Source: Pararhizobium gei
GTDB taxonomy: Bacteria; Pseudomonadota; Alphaproteobacteria; Rhizobiales; Rhizobiaceae
Direction of reading: 5' to 3'
NCBI RefSeq assembly: GCF_029223885.1
Contig: NZ_CP119409.1
Coordinates: 2,010,001 to 2,074,000 of the forward strand
DNA: 64,000 nt
In this document: positions 43,585 through 54,268 of the stretch, piece after piece
Numbering within the stretch: the first letter of the stretch is position 1
Layout of the letters: each line of letters opens with the position of its first letter
Made by a program: the position numbers and the translations under genes
The notes under the pieces: model-generated
Databases searched by the model: none
Told to the model about the DNA's origin: nothing
The model's input: only the letters and a program-made list of their open reading frames with translations

Positions 43585-43628
43585 GTCAATCTGCCGATTG
43601 CACCCGGAAAAGAAAAAGGAAAAGGACA

Positions 43629-44198
43629 ATGGCACAAGAAAAAAGAGGTTCTCGCGACGATCGCCAGAACCGCGAGGAGCGCGACAGCGAATTCGTCGAT
43701 AAGCTCGTGGCAATCAACCGCGTCGCGAAAGTCGTCAAGGGCGGCCGTCGTTTCGGCTTTGCTGCTCTCGTCGTCGTCGGCGACCAGAAGGGCCGCGTCG
43801 GCTTCGGTCATGGCAAGGCGCGCGAAGTACCGGAAGCGATCCGCAAGGCGACTGAAGCCGCCAAGCGCGAACTGATCTTCGTTCCGCTGCGCTCGGGCCG
43901 CACGCTTCACCACGACGTCCATGGCCGTCACGGCGCCGGCAAGGTTTTGCTGCGCTCCGCCAAGGCTGGTACCGGCATCATCGCCGGTGGTCCGATGCGC
44001 GCTGTTTTCGAAACGCTCGGCATGCACGACGTCGTTGCGAAGTCGACCGGTTCGTCGAACCCCTACAACATGATTCGCGCCACGTTTGACGCCCTGAAGA
44101 ATCAGGCGCATCCGAAGGACGTCGCGGCTCAGCGCGGCCTGAAATATGCCACGCTGCAGGCCCGTCGTGCGTCCGCCGGCGTTGCTTCCGAAGAATAA
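43629..44198 (+). CDS. rpsE: 30S ribosomal protein S5
   Basis: A 189-aa S5 at the mRNA channel, needed for fidelity. Motifs: [48 protein letters not shown] and [27 protein letters not shown]. The spectinomycin-loop region ([11 protein letters not shown]) looks wild type. AAAAGGAAAAGGA lies before the ATG. rpmD follows after 13 bases. Confidence 0.98.
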   Translation: MAQEKRGSRDDRQNREERDSEFVDKLVAINRVAKVVKGGRRFGFAALVVVGDQKGRVGFGHGKAREVPEAIRKATEAAKRELIFVPLRSGRTLHHDVHGRHGAGKVLLRSAKAGTGIIAGGPMRAVFETLGMHDVVAKSTGSSNPYNMIRATFDALKNQAHPKDVAAQRGLKYATLQARRASAGVASEE

Positions 44199-44211
44199 GG
44201 GAGGCTGAACA

Positions 44212-44415
44212 ATGGCCACTAAAGAAGTCGCAGGAAAGACGGTTACCGTCGAACAGATCGGTAGCCCCATCCGCCGCCCGGCCGTACAGCGCGCTACGCT
44301 GATCGGTCTCGGTCTTAACAAGATGCACCGGGTACGCACGCTGGAAGATACCCCTTCCGTTCGTGGCATGATCCGGGCCGTCCAGCACCTCGTTCGCGTC
44401 GTCGACGAAAAGTGA
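44212..44415 (+). CDS. rpmD: 50S ribosomal protein L30
   Basis: A 67-aa L30: [62 protein letters not shown] precedes the ATG at a good distance. It stands between rpsE and rplO. Confidence 0.97.
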   Translation: MATKEVAGKTVTVEQIGSPIRRPAVQRATLIGLGLNKMHRVRTLEDTPSVRGMIRAVQHLVRVVDEK

Positions 44416-44428
44416 GGGGGATACCATC

Positions 44429-44899
44429 ATGAAACTGAATGAAATCAAAGACAACGAAGGTTCGACCAAGAACCGCAAGCGTCTCGGCCGTGGTATCGGT
44501 TCCGGGTCCGGCAAGACGGCCGGCCGCGGTGTGAAGGGTCAGAAGGCGCGCTCCGGCGTTGCCATCAATGGCTTCGAAGGCGGCCAGATGCCCATCTACC
44601 GTCGCCTGCCGAAGCGCGGCTTCAACAACATCTTCCGTTCGGACTTTGTTGTCGTGTCGCTCGGCCGCATCCAGACTGCAATCGACGCGAAGAAGCTTGA
44701 TGCTTCCAAGACCGTCGATGCTGCCGCTCTCCAGGCCGCCGGTGTCATCCGTCGCGCCAAGGACGGTGTTCGCGTTCTGGCCGATGGCGAACTGACGGCT
44801 AAGGTGACGATCGAAGTTGCCGGAGCCTCCAAGCCTGCGATCGAAAAGATCGAAAAGGCCGGTGGTTCGATCAAGCTGCTCTCGGGCGCTGCTGAATAA
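44429..44899 (+). CDS. rplO: 50S ribosomal protein L15
   Basis: A 156-aa L15 with the glycine/arginine-rich N-terminus ([42 protein letters not shown]), [17 protein letters not shown], and an alpha/beta C-terminal domain. A terminator-like hairpin follows before secY. Confidence 0.98.
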   Translation: MKLNEIKDNEGSTKNRKRLGRGIGSGSGKTAGRGVKGQKARSGVAINGFEGGQMPIYRRLPKRGFNNIFRSDFVVVSLGRIQTAIDAKKLDASKTVDAAALQAAGVIRRAKDGVRVLADGELTAKVTIEVAGASKPAIEKIEKAGGSIKLLSGAAE

Positions 44900-44912
44900 T
44901 TGTTGACGATTG

Positions 44913-44944
44913 ATCGCCCGGGGTGCTTCACACCGGGCGATTTT
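44913..44944 (+). terminator. Terminator between rplO and secY
   Basis: ATCGCCCGG with CCGGGCGAT, 9-bp perfect stem, 11-base loop, then TTTT. It lies 13 bases after the rplO stop. Confidence 0.72.
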
Positions 44945-45029
44945 GCTCCCATATGTGAGCCTCACGCCGGAGACGGATTCTTGTCCGCGACGGTTTCTGG
45001 ATGAAAAGCCACGGTGAGGCCAAGATTGC

Positions 45030-45058
45030 TTGACAATCCGCGTTTCAACCGGTTTAGG
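45030..45058 (+). promoter_or_regulatory. Candidate promoter for secY-adk
   Basis: TTGACA (45030-45035), 17-base spacer, TTTAGG (45053-45058). The -35 half is perfect and the -10 half weak. It lies between the terminator at 44913 and secY, suggesting secY-adk-rpsM-… can be transcribed separately. Confidence 0.45.
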
Positions 45059-45214
45059 CTCTTCTTAGTCGCCGTGCCACGGGGCAGGGGGACGTAAGTT
45101 TCTAGCATGGTCTTCCTCAAGGGCGCTTGCGCCTCTGAGAAAGATTATGCCAACGGATTGACCGTCGCCGCAGGCCGGGCTCCCGCCGCCGGAGATGGTC
45201 ACGCGGAGAATTGC

Positions 45215-46555
45215 ATGGCTTCGGCAGCGGAACAACTTGCCTCTAATCTCAATTTCTCAACTTTCGCAAAGGCGGAAGATCTGAAGAAGCGCCTCTGGTT
45301 TACGCTTGGCGCGCTTCTCGTTTATCGTCTCGGCACCTATATCCCGCTTCCCGGGCTCAACCCGGAAGCCTTTGCCCAGGCATTTGCGGGGCAGAGCGGC
45401 GGCATTCTTGGCCTGTTCAACATGTTTTCCGGCGGCGCCGTCGAGCGCATGGCGATTTTCGCCCTTGGGATCATGCCTTATATTTCCGCTTCCATCATCG
45501 TTCAGCTAATGACCTCCGTGGTTCCCTCTCTGGAGCAGCTGAAGAAGGAAGGCGAGCAGGGCCGCAAGGTCATCAACCAGTATACCCGGTACGGCACGGT
45601 GCTGCTGGGTGTGTTGCAGGCCTACGGCATCGCGGTCGGCCTTGAAAGCGGCAACGGTCTTGTTGCCGATCCGGGCTGGTTCTTCAAGATTTCCACGGTC
45701 ATCTCGCTGCTCGGCGGCACGATGTTTCTGATGTGGCTTGGCGAACAGATCACGTCACGCGGTATTGGCAACGGCATCTCTCTGATCATCTTCGCCGGTA
45801 TTGTCGCCGCTCTGCCGAGCGCGCTTGCCGGGACGTTGGAACTGGGCCGCACAGGCGCTTTGTCGACCCCGCTGATTCTTGCGATCATCGTGATGGTCGT
45901 CGGCGTTATCGCGCTGATCGTTTTTGTCGAACGTGCGCAGCGCCGGCTTTTGATTCAGTATCCAAAGCGTCAGGTCGGCAACAAGATGTTCCAGGGGGAT
46001 ACGTCGCATCTGCCGCTCAAACTGAACACGGCAGGCGTCATTCCGGCGATTTTCGCGTCTTCCCTTCTGCTTTTGCCCGCAACGCTTGCCGGCTTCGCCA
46101 ACAGCGCGTCCGTCCCGTCCTGGGCAACGACCATCGTGGCGGCGCTGGGGCACGGGCAGCCGCTCTACATGGTGCTCTATGGCGCGATGATTGCATTCTT
46201 TGCCTTCTTCTACACGGCGATCGTCTTCAATCCGAAGGACACCGCCGACAACTTGAAAAAGCATGGCGGCTTCATCCTCGGCATTCGTCCAGGTGAGCGG
46301 ACCGCCGAATATATCGACTATGTGTTGACGCGCATTACGGTGATCGGCGCTCTCTACCTGATGTTCGTCTGCATTCTGCCGGAAGTTCTCATCGCGCAGA
46401 CCGGTGTACCATTCTACCTTGGTGGTACGTCGCTTTTGATTGTTGTCAGCGTGACCCTGGATACTGTAGCACAGGTGCAGGGTCACCTTATTGCTCAGCA
46501 GTATGAGGGGCTGATCAAGAAGTCGAAGCTGCGTGGAGGCAAGAGGGGCCGATGA
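45215..46555 (+). CDS. secY: Preprotein translocase subunit SecY
   Basis: A 446-aa channel protein of the Sec translocon, about 10 transmembrane helices in the inner membrane. It starts [30 protein letters not shown] at 45215, preceded by GGAGA. Signatures are [11 protein letters not shown], the plug/TM2 region with [29 protein letters not shown], and [16 protein letters not shown]. adk overlaps its stop by 4 bases. Confidence 0.97.
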   Translation: MASAAEQLASNLNFSTFAKAEDLKKRLWFTLGALLVYRLGTYIPLPGLNPEAFAQAFAGQSGGILGLFNMFSGGAVERMAIFALGIMPYISASIIVQLMTSVVPSLEQLKKEGEQGRKVINQYTRYGTVLLGVLQAYGIAVGLESGNGLVADPGWFFKISTVISLLGGTMFLMWLGEQITSRGIGNGISLIIFAGIVAALPSALAGTLELGRTGALSTPLILAIIVMVVGVIALIVFVERAQRRLLIQYPKRQVGNKMFQGDTSHLPLKLNTAGVIPAIFASSLLLLPATLAGFANSASVPSWATTIVAALGHGQPLYMVLYGAMIAFFAFFYTAIVFNPKDTADNLKKHGGFILGIRPGERTAEYIDYVLTRITVIGALYLMFVCILPEVLIAQTGVPFYLGGTSLLIVVSVTLDTVAQVQGHLIAQQYEGLIKKSKLRGGKRGR

Positions 46556-47148
46556 GACTTATATTTTTGGGACCGCCGGGGGCAGGCAAGGGGACACAGG
46601 CCAAGCTCCTGACAGAGAAATATGGTATTCCTCAACTTTCGACGGGAGACATGCTGCGCGCCGCGGTTGCTGAACAGAGCGATGTCGGCAAGCGCGCCAA
46701 GGCGGTCATGGATGCCGGGCATCTGGTTTCCGACGAAATCGTCAATGAGATCGTTTCGGAGCGGATCGATTCGGCGGATTGCGTCAGGGGGTTCATTCTC
46801 GATGGTTACCCCCGTACCGTCCCTCAGGCGATCGCTCTTGGTAAAATGCTGGAAGGTAAGGGACTTCGTCTCGATTCTGTCATAGAACTGAAGGTTGACG
46901 AAGAAGCGCTTGTACAACGCATCGAGAATCGCGTAGCCGAGACCTTGGCCGCTGGCGGGAAGGTTCGATCGGATGATAATCCGGAAGCCTTCAAGAAGCG
47001 TCTGGTCGAATACCGGGAGAAAACAGCGCCCTTGTCGCAGCATTATGCAACGACGGGTGAGTTGCGAACGGTAGACGGAATGGCGCCGGTTGAAACGGTG
47101 ACCAAAGAGATCGACAGGATTCTGGCTTTGGCATCTGCCGACGCTTAA
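46552..47148 (+). CDS. adk: Adenylate kinase, short form
   Basis: A 198-aa AMP-phosphorylating kinase that balances adenine nucleotides. P-loop [12 protein letters not shown], the AMP-binding [10 protein letters not shown], and [13 protein letters not shown] are present. The lid segment is short and lacks the zinc-type insert (the chain goes from [26 protein letters not shown] directly onward), as in many alphaproteobacteria. ATGA overlap with secY couples translation. rpsM follows after 213 bases. Confidence 0.97.
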   Translation: MRLIFLGPPGAGKGTQAKLLTEKYGIPQLSTGDMLRAAVAEQSDVGKRAKAVMDAGHLVSDEIVNEIVSERIDSADCVRGFILDGYPRTVPQAIALGKMLEGKGLRLDSVIELKVDEEALVQRIENRVAETLAAGGKVRSDDNPEAFKKRLVEYREKTAPLSQHYATTGELRTVDGMAPVETVTKEIDRILALASADA

Positions 47149-47361
47149 AAAGAACTGCCGGGGAGTTGACTTTTGCGGTCAATTCCTCCAAAGACCGCGC
47201 TAACTCGCAGCATGCTAGGGATCGGCGCGGATTTCGAACAAGGAAGTCCGGGCGCGATTCTTTTGACGTGTTCCGAACACCACTTTCACAATCGGTCCTT
47301 TTGGGGGCCGAATAACGAATCACCTATTGCCGGATGGCAACTGGAAGCAAGGAGAACAGGC

Positions 47362-47730
47362 GTGGCTCGTATCGCTGGCGTCAACATCCCGACGGCAAAG
47401 CGCGTGGTAATCGCGCTCCGTTACATTCACGGGATCGGTCCGAAATTCGCACAGGAAATCGTCGACAAGGTCGGTATTCCGGCTGAGCGTCGCGTTCACC
47501 AGCTGACGGACGCCGAAGTCCTTCAGATCCGCGAGGCGATCGATCGTGACTATCAGGTCGAAGGCGACCTGCGTCGCGAAAACTCGATGAACATCAAGCG
47601 TCTGATGGACCTCGGCTGCTACCGCGGCCTGCGCCATCGTCGCTCGCTGCCGGTTCGCGGCCAGCGCACGCATACCAACGCCCGTACCCGCAAGGGTCCG
47701 GCAAAGGCGATTGCAGGCAAGAAGAAGTAA
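47362..47730 (+). CDS. rpsM: 30S ribosomal protein S13
   Basis: A 122-aa S13 of the 30S head. It starts with GTG at 47362 ([26 protein letters not shown]), set by AAGGAGA 7-8 bases upstream and by the family N-terminus. It ends with [27 protein letters not shown]. The 213 bases between adk and this gene hold no other gene; they contain a GAGTTGAC/GTCAATTC inverted repeat just after adk. Confidence 0.97.
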   Translation: MARIAGVNIPTAKRVVIALRYIHGIGPKFAQEIVDKVGIPAERRVHQLTDAEVLQIREAIDRDYQVEGDLRRENSMNIKRLMDLGCYRGLRHRRSLPVRGQRTHTNARTRKGPAKAIAGKKK

Positions 47731-47748
47731 TTTCCCTCGATTGGGAAA
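47731..47748 (+). promoter_or_regulatory. Small hairpin after rpsM
   Basis: TTTCCC (47731-47736) with GGGAAA (47743-47748), immediately after the rpsM stop. Confidence 0.4.
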
Positions 47749-47751
47749 TAC

Positions 47752-47782
47752 AGGGGCTGGCGCTCGACGCCGGCCTCTTTTG
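47752..47782 (+). terminator. Internal terminator between rpsM and rpsK
   Basis: AGGGGCTGGCG with CGCCGGCCTCT, 11-bp stem with two G-U pairs, CTCGA loop, then TTTG. It is the fourth terminator-like structure inside this ribosomal cluster. Confidence 0.6.
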
Positions 47783-47813
47783 TGGTTTCGGAAGGGCGTC
47801 CTCAGGCGTCCCT

Positions 47814-47842
47814 CCGGTGGAGCTGCTGGAACTACGGCAGTG
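47814..47842 (+). repeat. Covarying hairpin repeat, copy 1 (before rpsK)
   Basis: 29-base unit matching copy 2 at 26 of 29 positions. Its core CTGCTG pairs with CGGCAG around the loop GAACTA. Of the three differences, two (positions 11 and 26) form one base pair changed from T-A here to C-G in copy 2; the third is in the loop. This points to a selected RNA structure. Confidence 0.55.
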
Positions 47843-47914
47843 ACGATATCGCCGCGCGGACAGGGTTATTCCTCCACGCATGATTTGAAATTCAGGGCAG
47901 GGGTTTTTCTCCGC

Positions 47915-47943
47915 CCGGTGGAGCCGCTGGCACTACGGCGGTG
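47915..47943 (+). repeat. Covarying hairpin repeat, copy 2 (before rpsK)
   Basis: Second copy, 101 bases downstream of the first, with core CCGCTG and CGGCGG and loop GCACTA. It ends 23 bases before the rpsK start, close to its ribosome-binding site, so it could influence translation initiation. Confidence 0.55.
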
Positions 47944-47966
47944 CAGAGATCAACGAAAGGGTTACC

Positions 47967-48356
47967 ATGGCCAAGGAAGCCACACGCGTTCGCCGTCGCG
48001 AACGGAAAAACATTTCTACGGGCGTCGCGCACGTCAACTCGTCGTTCAACAACACGATGATCACCATCACCGATGCGCAGGGCAACGCGATTGCTTGGTC
48101 GTCGGCTGGTTCGAAGGGCTTTAAGGGTTCGCGCAAGTCGACCCCGTTCGCGGCCCAGATGGCTGCCGAAGACGCCGCCAAGAAGGCGCAGGAACACGGC
48201 ATGAAGACGCTCGAAGTCGAAGTCTGCGGCCCGGGTTCCGGCCGTGAATCGGCTTTGCGCGCCTTGCAGGCTGCCGGCTTCATGATCACCTCGATCCGTG
48301 ACGTGACGCCGATCCCGCACAATGGTTGCCGTCCGCGCAAGAAGCGCCGCGTTTAA
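47967..48356 (+). CDS. rpsK: 30S ribosomal protein S11
   Basis: A 129-aa S11 of the 30S platform: [54 protein letters not shown] and [22 protein letters not shown] precedes the ATG. The 236-base leader carries a terminator-like hairpin and two copies of a covarying hairpin. rpsD (S4) is not next to it, as usual in rhizobia. Confidence 0.98.
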   Translation: MAKEATRVRRRERKNISTGVAHVNSSFNNTMITITDAQGNAIAWSSAGSKGFKGSRKSTPFAAQMAAEDAAKKAQEHGMKTLEVEVCGPGSGRESALRALQAAGFMITSIRDVTPIPHNGCRPRKKRRV

Positions 48357-48413
48357 TTTTACGCATTCATCTGCCGGTGAGGGGGCGACTTCTCCCCGGC
48401 GCTTCAAGGCTCG

Positions 48414-48438
48414 GTTGCCACGATTGGATGGTGGCAAC
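48414..48438 (+). promoter_or_regulatory. Hairpin just upstream of rpoA
   Basis: GTTGCCAC (48414-48421) with GTGGCAAC (48431-48438), perfect 8 bp, ending a few bases before the CGGAAGG site of rpoA. Confidence 0.4.
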
Positions 48439-48456
48439 GAACGGAAGGCAAAACAT

Positions 48457-49467
48457 ATGATTCAGAAAAACTGGCAGGAACTGATCAAGCCGAACAAGGT
48501 CGAGTTCTCCTCGACCGGCCGCACCAAGGTCAGCCTTGTTGCCGAGCCGCTCGAGCGTGGCTTTGGCCTGACGCTCGGCAACGCGCTTCGCCGCGTTCTT
48601 TTGTCGTCGCTTCGCGGCGCTGCGGTCACCGCAGTGCAGATCGACGGCGTCCTGCACGAGTTCTCCTCGATCCCGGGTGTCCGGGAAGACGTGACGGACA
48701 TCGTGCTTAACATCAAGGAAATCGCCATCAAGATGGATGGCGACGACGCAAAGCGCATGGTTGTGCGCAAGCAGGGTCCGGGCGTTGTAACCGCCGGTGA
48801 CATCCAGACGGTTGGCGATATCGAAATCCTCAACCCGAACCATGTGATCTGCACCCTCGACGAGGGCGCCGAGATCCGCATGGAATTCACCGTCAACAAC
48901 GGCAAGGGCTACGTTCCTGCCGACCGCAACCGTTCGGAAGACGCACCGATCGGCCTCATCCCGGTTGACAGCCTGTATTCGCCTGTCAAGAAAGTGTCCT
49001 ACAAGGTGGAAAACACCCGCGAAGGCCAGGTTCTCGACTACGACAAGCTGTCGATGCAGATCGAGACCGATGGTTCAGTGACCGGTGAAGATGCAGTCGC
49101 TTTCGCAGCCCGCATCCTTCAGGACCAGCTCGGCGTTTTCGTCAACTTCGACGAACCACAGAAGGAAGCCGAAGAAGAAGCCGTTACCGAACTGGCGTTC
49201 AATCCGGCCCTTCTCAAGAAGGTCGACGAACTGGAACTTTCCGTCCGTTCGGCCAACTGCCTGAAGAACGACAACATCGTCTATATCGGCGACCTCATTC
49301 AGAAGACCGAAGCCGAAATGCTTCGCACTCCGAACTTTGGCCGCAAGTCGCTGAACGAAATCAAGGAAGTTCTCGCTTCCATGGGCCTGCATCTCGGCAT
49401 GGAAGTGCCCGCATGGCCGCCCGAGAACATCGAAGATCTCGCCAAGCGGTACGAAGACCAGTATTAA
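48457..49467 (+). CDS. rpoA: DNA-directed RNA polymerase subunit alpha
   Basis: A 336-aa alpha subunit. The N-terminal assembly domain has [50 protein letters not shown]. The C-terminal domain, which binds UP elements and activators, has [48 protein letters not shown]. The start at 48457 is set by the family; longer frames are not conserved. rplQ follows. Confidence 0.98.
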   Translation: MIQKNWQELIKPNKVEFSSTGRTKVSLVAEPLERGFGLTLGNALRRVLLSSLRGAAVTAVQIDGVLHEFSSIPGVREDVTDIVLNIKEIAIKMDGDDAKRMVVRKQGPGVVTAGDIQTVGDIEILNPNHVICTLDEGAEIRMEFTVNNGKGYVPADRNRSEDAPIGLIPVDSLYSPVKKVSYKVENTREGQVLDYDKLSMQIETDGSVTGEDAVAFAARILQDQLGVFVNFDEPQKEAEEEAVTELAFNPALLKKVDELELSVRSANCLKNDNIVYIGDLIQKTEAEMLRTPNFGRKSLNEIKEVLASMGLHLGMEVPAWPPENIEDLAKRYEDQY

Positions 49468-49484
49468 GCAACAAAAAGGCAGGT

Positions 49485-49510
49485 TAACCCTCTGCCTTTC
49501 CCCGTCAAAC
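49485..49510 (+). terminator. Hairpin between rpoA and rplQ
   Basis: AAAGGCAG with CTGCCTTT, 9-base loop, 17 bases after the rpoA stop. It is followed by C residues, not a U-tract; attenuation is possible. Confidence 0.4.
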
Positions 49511-49597
49511 AGCAGGCTCCGCAAGGAAGCCTGTATGTGCCAGGAAACGGCAGGCCCAGACAATAAGAAGGGCACCTGCATTTAAAGGAGAATAGCA

Positions 49598-50023
49598 ATG
49601 CGCCATGGTGTAGCCGGCCGCAAGCTGAATAGAACTGCAAGCCATCGCAAGGCAATGTTTGCCAATATGGCCGCTTCGCTCATCGAACATGAGCAGATCA
49701 TCACGACCTTGCCGAAGGCGAAGGAAATCCGCCCGATCGTCGAGAAGCTCGTGACGCTCGGCAAAAAGGGTGACCTTCATGCCCGCCGTCAGGCCATCTC
49801 GCAGATCCGCGACGTTGCCGTCGTCGGCAAGCTGTTCGATGCCATCGCAACGCGCTACGCGACCCGCAACGGTGGTTACCTGCGCATCATGAAGGCCGGC
49901 TATCGTCACGGCGACAATGCGGCGCTCGCCGTCATTGAGTTCGTCGATCGCGATCCGTCGGCCAAGGGCGCCAAGGACATCGTTCGCGTTGCCGCCGAAG
50001 CTGAGGCTGCCGACGCAGCGTAA
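49598..50023 (+). CDS. rplQ: 50S ribosomal protein L17
   Basis: A 141-aa L17, last gene of the alpha operon: [46 protein letters not shown] and [33 protein letters not shown] precedes the ATG. A strong terminator follows at 50050. Confidence 0.98.
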   Translation: MRHGVAGRKLNRTASHRKAMFANMAASLIEHEQIITTLPKAKEIRPIVEKLVTLGKKGDLHARRQAISQIRDVAVVGKLFDAIATRYATRNGGYLRIMKAGYRHGDNAALAVIEFVDRDPSAKGAKDIVRVAAEAEAADAA

Positions 50024-50049
50024 CACGTCGACGTTTTGCAGCGTTTGAG

Positions 50050-50077
50050 ACAGCCGGGCCACAAGCCCGGCTGTTTT
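50050..50077 (+). terminator. Intrinsic terminator after rplQ
   Basis: ACAGCCGGGC with GCCCGGCTGT, perfect 10-bp stem, CACAA loop, then TTTT. This ends the ribosomal cluster. Confidence 0.88.
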
Positions 50078-50177
50078 GTGTTTCAGGACGAAAGTGATTT
50101 CGACGCCGAGCGGCTTTGCTTTTTCATGTCGCTCATTCTATTTCTCCTGTCTCCCAAAGATTTTCCAGGATGCCCGT

Positions 50178-51652
<1,475 letters not shown>

Positions 51653-51656
<4 letters not shown>

Positions 51657-52963
51657 GCGACCTGTTCTCGCCCTTGGAACCGGCTGGGATGAGCGAGAAA
51701 CGTCCGCTTGCGGACCGCTTGCGACCGGAAAGCCTGGCAGAAGTGACGGGGCAGGAGCATTTGACGGGCAAGGATGGCGTGCTGGCGCGCATGATCGCGT
51801 CCGGGTCTCTCGGCTCGATGATCTTCTGGGGACCTCCGGGCACCGGCAAGACGACGGTCGCCCGGCTGTTATCGGGAGAGACCGGCCTTGCCTTCGAGCA
51901 GATATCGGCGATTTTTTCAGGCGTCGCCGATCTGAAGCGGGTCTTCGAGGCTGCCCGTGTCCGGCGCATGTCCGGCCGTCAAACGCTGCTTTTCGTTGAC
52001 GAGATCCATCGGTTCAACCGCGCCCAACAGGACAGTTTTCTTCCCGTTATGGAAGACGGCACAGTGATTCTGGTCGGGGCGACGACGGAAAACCCCTCCT
52101 TTGAACTCAACGCGGCGCTTCTGTCGCGTGCCCGCGTGATGACCTTCAAGCCCCATGACGAGGCGAGCCTTGCGGAACTCCTCGAACGCGCCGAGATGAT
52201 CGAGGGGCGGCCGCTCCCGCTGGATACCGATGCGCGGGCGAGCCTTCTGCGAATGGCCGATGGCGACGGCCGCGCCGTGCTGACGCTGGCCGAAGAGGTC
52301 TGGAGGGCGGCGCGCAAGGGCGAGGTTTTCGACGCGGACGCCGTCCAGCAGATCGTCCAGCGTCGCGCCCCGGTCTATGACAAGGGGCAGGACGGCCATT
52401 ACAATCTGATTTCCGCCCTGCACAAATCGGTGCGCGGCTCGGACCCGGACGCAGCGCTCTATTACCTCTGCCGCATGTTCGACGCCGGTGAGGACCCACT
52501 CTACCTTGGCCGCCGCCTGGTGCGCATGGCGGTCGAGGATATCGGTCTGGCCGATCCGCAGGCGCTGGTGATCTGCAATGCCGCCAAGGATGCCTATGAC
52601 TATCTCGGATCGCCGGAGGGAGAGCTGGCACTGGCGCAAGCCTGTGTCTATCTCGCGACAGCTCCAAAATCGAATGCCGTCTACACGGCCTATAAGGCCG
52701 CCATGCGGGCCGCCAAGGAAAACGGCTCTTTGCTGCCGCCCAAGCATATCCTGAATGCGCCGACGAAGCTGATGAAGGGCGAGGGTTACGGCGACGGATA
52801 TCGCTATGATCACGACGAGCCGGACGCCTTTTCCGGCCAGGATTATTTTCCCGAGAAGATGGGCCGCAGGACCTTCTACGACCCGCCGGAGCGCGGCTTC
52901 GAGCGAGACATCCGCAAGCGGCTGGACTGGTGGGCCAAGCTGAGAACCGAGCGCGGCGGGTAA
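51653..52963 (+). CDS. rarA: Replication-associated recombination protein A (AAA+ ATPase)
   Basis: A 436-aa MgsA/RarA/Mgs1-Wrnip1 family clamp-loader-like ATPase acting at stalled replication forks. Walker A WGPPGTGKTTVARLL, Walker B LLFVDEIHRFNRAQQD, sensor GATTENPSFELNAALLSRARV, and the C-terminal tetramerisation domain (HYNLISALHKSVRGSDPDAALYYLCRM, GRRLVRMAVEDIGLADP) are present. The start is the ATG at 51653 inside the protease stop codon. Complete. Confidence 0.95.
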
Positions 52964-53077
52964 ACGCTGTCATTGCGTGCTCCGTCAGCACCTCGTGCGA
53001 TCGTCGGCGGGCAGCAGCATATCAGAAATGCGTTTGCCGCACTTGCTCCTCGGTCCTCCATTTGCCATAACGGGGTC

Positions 53078-53125
53078 TGCAGACGGCTGCACGGGATACC
53101 CTGACATCCGCGAGGACGGCCTCGC
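53078..53125 (+). promoter_or_regulatory. Guanidine-II riboswitch (mini-ykkC)
   Basis: Two hairpins each carry the diagnostic ACGG tetraloop. The first is TGCAG-ACGG-CTGCA at 53078-53091. The second is GCGAGG-ACGG-CCTCGC at 53110-53125, after an 18-base linker. The pair lies 20 bases before the gene for an SMR guanidinium exporter, the commonest target of this class. The second hairpin ends just before the GGAG ribosome-binding site, so control of translation initiation is likely: guanidinium-bound loops kiss and free the site. Stems, loops and target all match the class. Confidence 0.88.
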
Positions 53126-53145
53126 TCCAAGAGATGGAGTTGACG

Positions 53146-53460
53146 ATGGCCTGGATCATTCTTTTCCTTGCGGGGCTTCTTGAAATCGGCTGGGCGATTG
53201 GCCTGAAGTTTACAGATGGGTTCACACGGCTTGTCCCGACTTTGCTGACCGCAGGCTCGATGGTGGCCAGTGTCGTTCTGTTGGGGATAGCGATGCGGAC
53301 GTTGCCGCTCGGCACGGCCTACGCCGTATGGACCGGAATCGGCACGGTCGGCACCGTCATTCTCGGCATCGTGCTGTTTGCCGAACCGGCCACAGCCATC
53401 CGCATCGGCTGCATCGGCTTGATCATCGCCGGGATCGCAGGCCTGAAAATGACGGCCTGA
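53146..53460 (+). CDS. gdx: SMR-family guanidinium exporter (Gdx/SugE)
   Basis: A 104-aa four-helix small multidrug resistance protein: MAWIILFLAGLLEIGWAIGLKFTDGF with the essential Glu (E13) in TM1, then PLGTAYAVWTGIGTVGTVILGIVLF. The GWAIGLK signature marks the SugE/Gdx subtype, which exports guanidinium in exchange for protons, as opposed to the EmrE drug-pump subtype. The start ATG at 53146 has GGAG 6 bases upstream; an ATG at 53134 has no site. The guanidine-II riboswitch directly upstream supports this function strongly. It converges with the minus-strand ATP12 gene. Confidence 0.93.
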   Translation: MAWIILFLAGLLEIGWAIGLKFTDGFTRLVPTLLTAGSMVASVVLLGIAMRTLPLGTAYAVWTGIGTVGTVILGIVLFAEPATAIRIGCIGLIIAGIAGLKMTA

Positions 53461-53482
53461 GCGTCATCCCTGGAGGCGGCGC

Positions 53483-54268
53483 TTATCGCAGCGCGTCGAG
53501 GGTCGCTGTGGCCGCCTGCATGTCCTGCCACCGGTGTTCGCGGCGTTGAAAGGCCTCGTCATCCGTTCCCCAGTGTTCGATCTGCCAGTCTTCGTCGAGA
53601 TGGGCGAGAGTCCAGGCTTGCTCGGCCGAAAGCTGCTTTTCTGCGAAGGCAAGCGCGAGGAGGGCGGAGCCTGTCAAGGTCGTGATCGTGTGCAAACAGG
53701 CAAGGCCGAGTGGTGTCGCGTAGCTTCGCAATCCCTCCGCATAGGCGCTGATCGCAGCGGCCGGCTGCGCCTGGTGGATAACGCCTTCCGCGAGGATGAA
53801 ACGGGCGCCCAGCTTGTCGGCTGCCCAGGCGAGAACAGGGTCCCAATGCGCAGACTGGCGGGCAATCAGCCCCTCTGGCTCGCTTGCGCGATAGCAGAGC
53901 AGATCGGTGCCCGCGAATTGCAGGATGTCCTCGAAGACGCTGCGCTGGTCCTTTGCAACCCCGTCGATTGCGGTATTGACGAGCCGGGTGACCGGCATGG
54001 TGGCGGGGTCGATATGCTCCTTCTGGACATCCCATTCCGCTACCAGCAAATCGGCGACGGCCCTTGTCGGCACGGACATCGCATTGCGGGCAGGGGTGCG
54101 CACCGGCCGGCCGTCCAGGAGGACATTGTGCCGCCCTCCATCCAGGGCGCCCACGCTGGCCGCCGTGTAAAATCGTTTCGGCAGTGGCTTGGCCATCTGG
54201 ATCTGCGCGCGGCGAACCGGATCGGGATCGCTCAACGCATTGGTCAGGTCATCGCGAAAATCAGGCAT
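53483..54268 (-). CDS. ATP12-family chaperone protein
   Basis: A 261-aa protein related to mitochondrial ATP12, the assembly factor for the F1-ATPase alpha subunit. The conserved sections are PLPKRFYTAASVG, VLLDGRPVRTPARN, the VAEWDVQKEHIDPATMPVTRLVNTAIDGVA segment, and TLTGSALLALAFAEKQLSAEQAWTLAHLDEDWQ. It is typical of alphaproteobacteria, ancestors of mitochondria. The start at 54268 (MPDFRDDLTNAL) overlaps the HAD gene stop by 8 bases. Its bacterial role in ATP synthase assembly is inferred from the eukaryotic homologue. Confidence 0.9.
   Translation of the reverse strand: MPDFRDDLTNALSDPDPVRRAQIQMAKPLPKRFYTAASVGALDGGRHNVLLDGRPVRTPARNAMSVPTRAVADLLVAEWDVQKEHIDPATMPVTRLVNTAIDGVAKDQRSVFEDILQFAGTDLLCYRASEPEGLIARQSAHWDPVLAWAADKLGARFILAEGVIHQAQPAAAISAYAEGLRSYATPLGLACLHTITTLTGSALLALAFAEKQLSAEQAWTLAHLDEDWQIEHWGTDDEAFQRREHRWQDMQAATATLDALR

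Larger units (their letters stand above)
44900..45214. other. rplO-secY intergenic region
   Basis: 315 bases. It holds a terminator at 44913 and a promoter-like pair at 45030. A frame running into secY from 45107 is rejected as its N-terminus because it is not conserved in SecY. Confidence 0.6.

Noticed and set aside
45107..45214. N-terminal extension of SecY
   Set aside because: Not SecY-like; the conserved start with its own ribosome-binding site is at 45215, and a terminator and promoter precede it.
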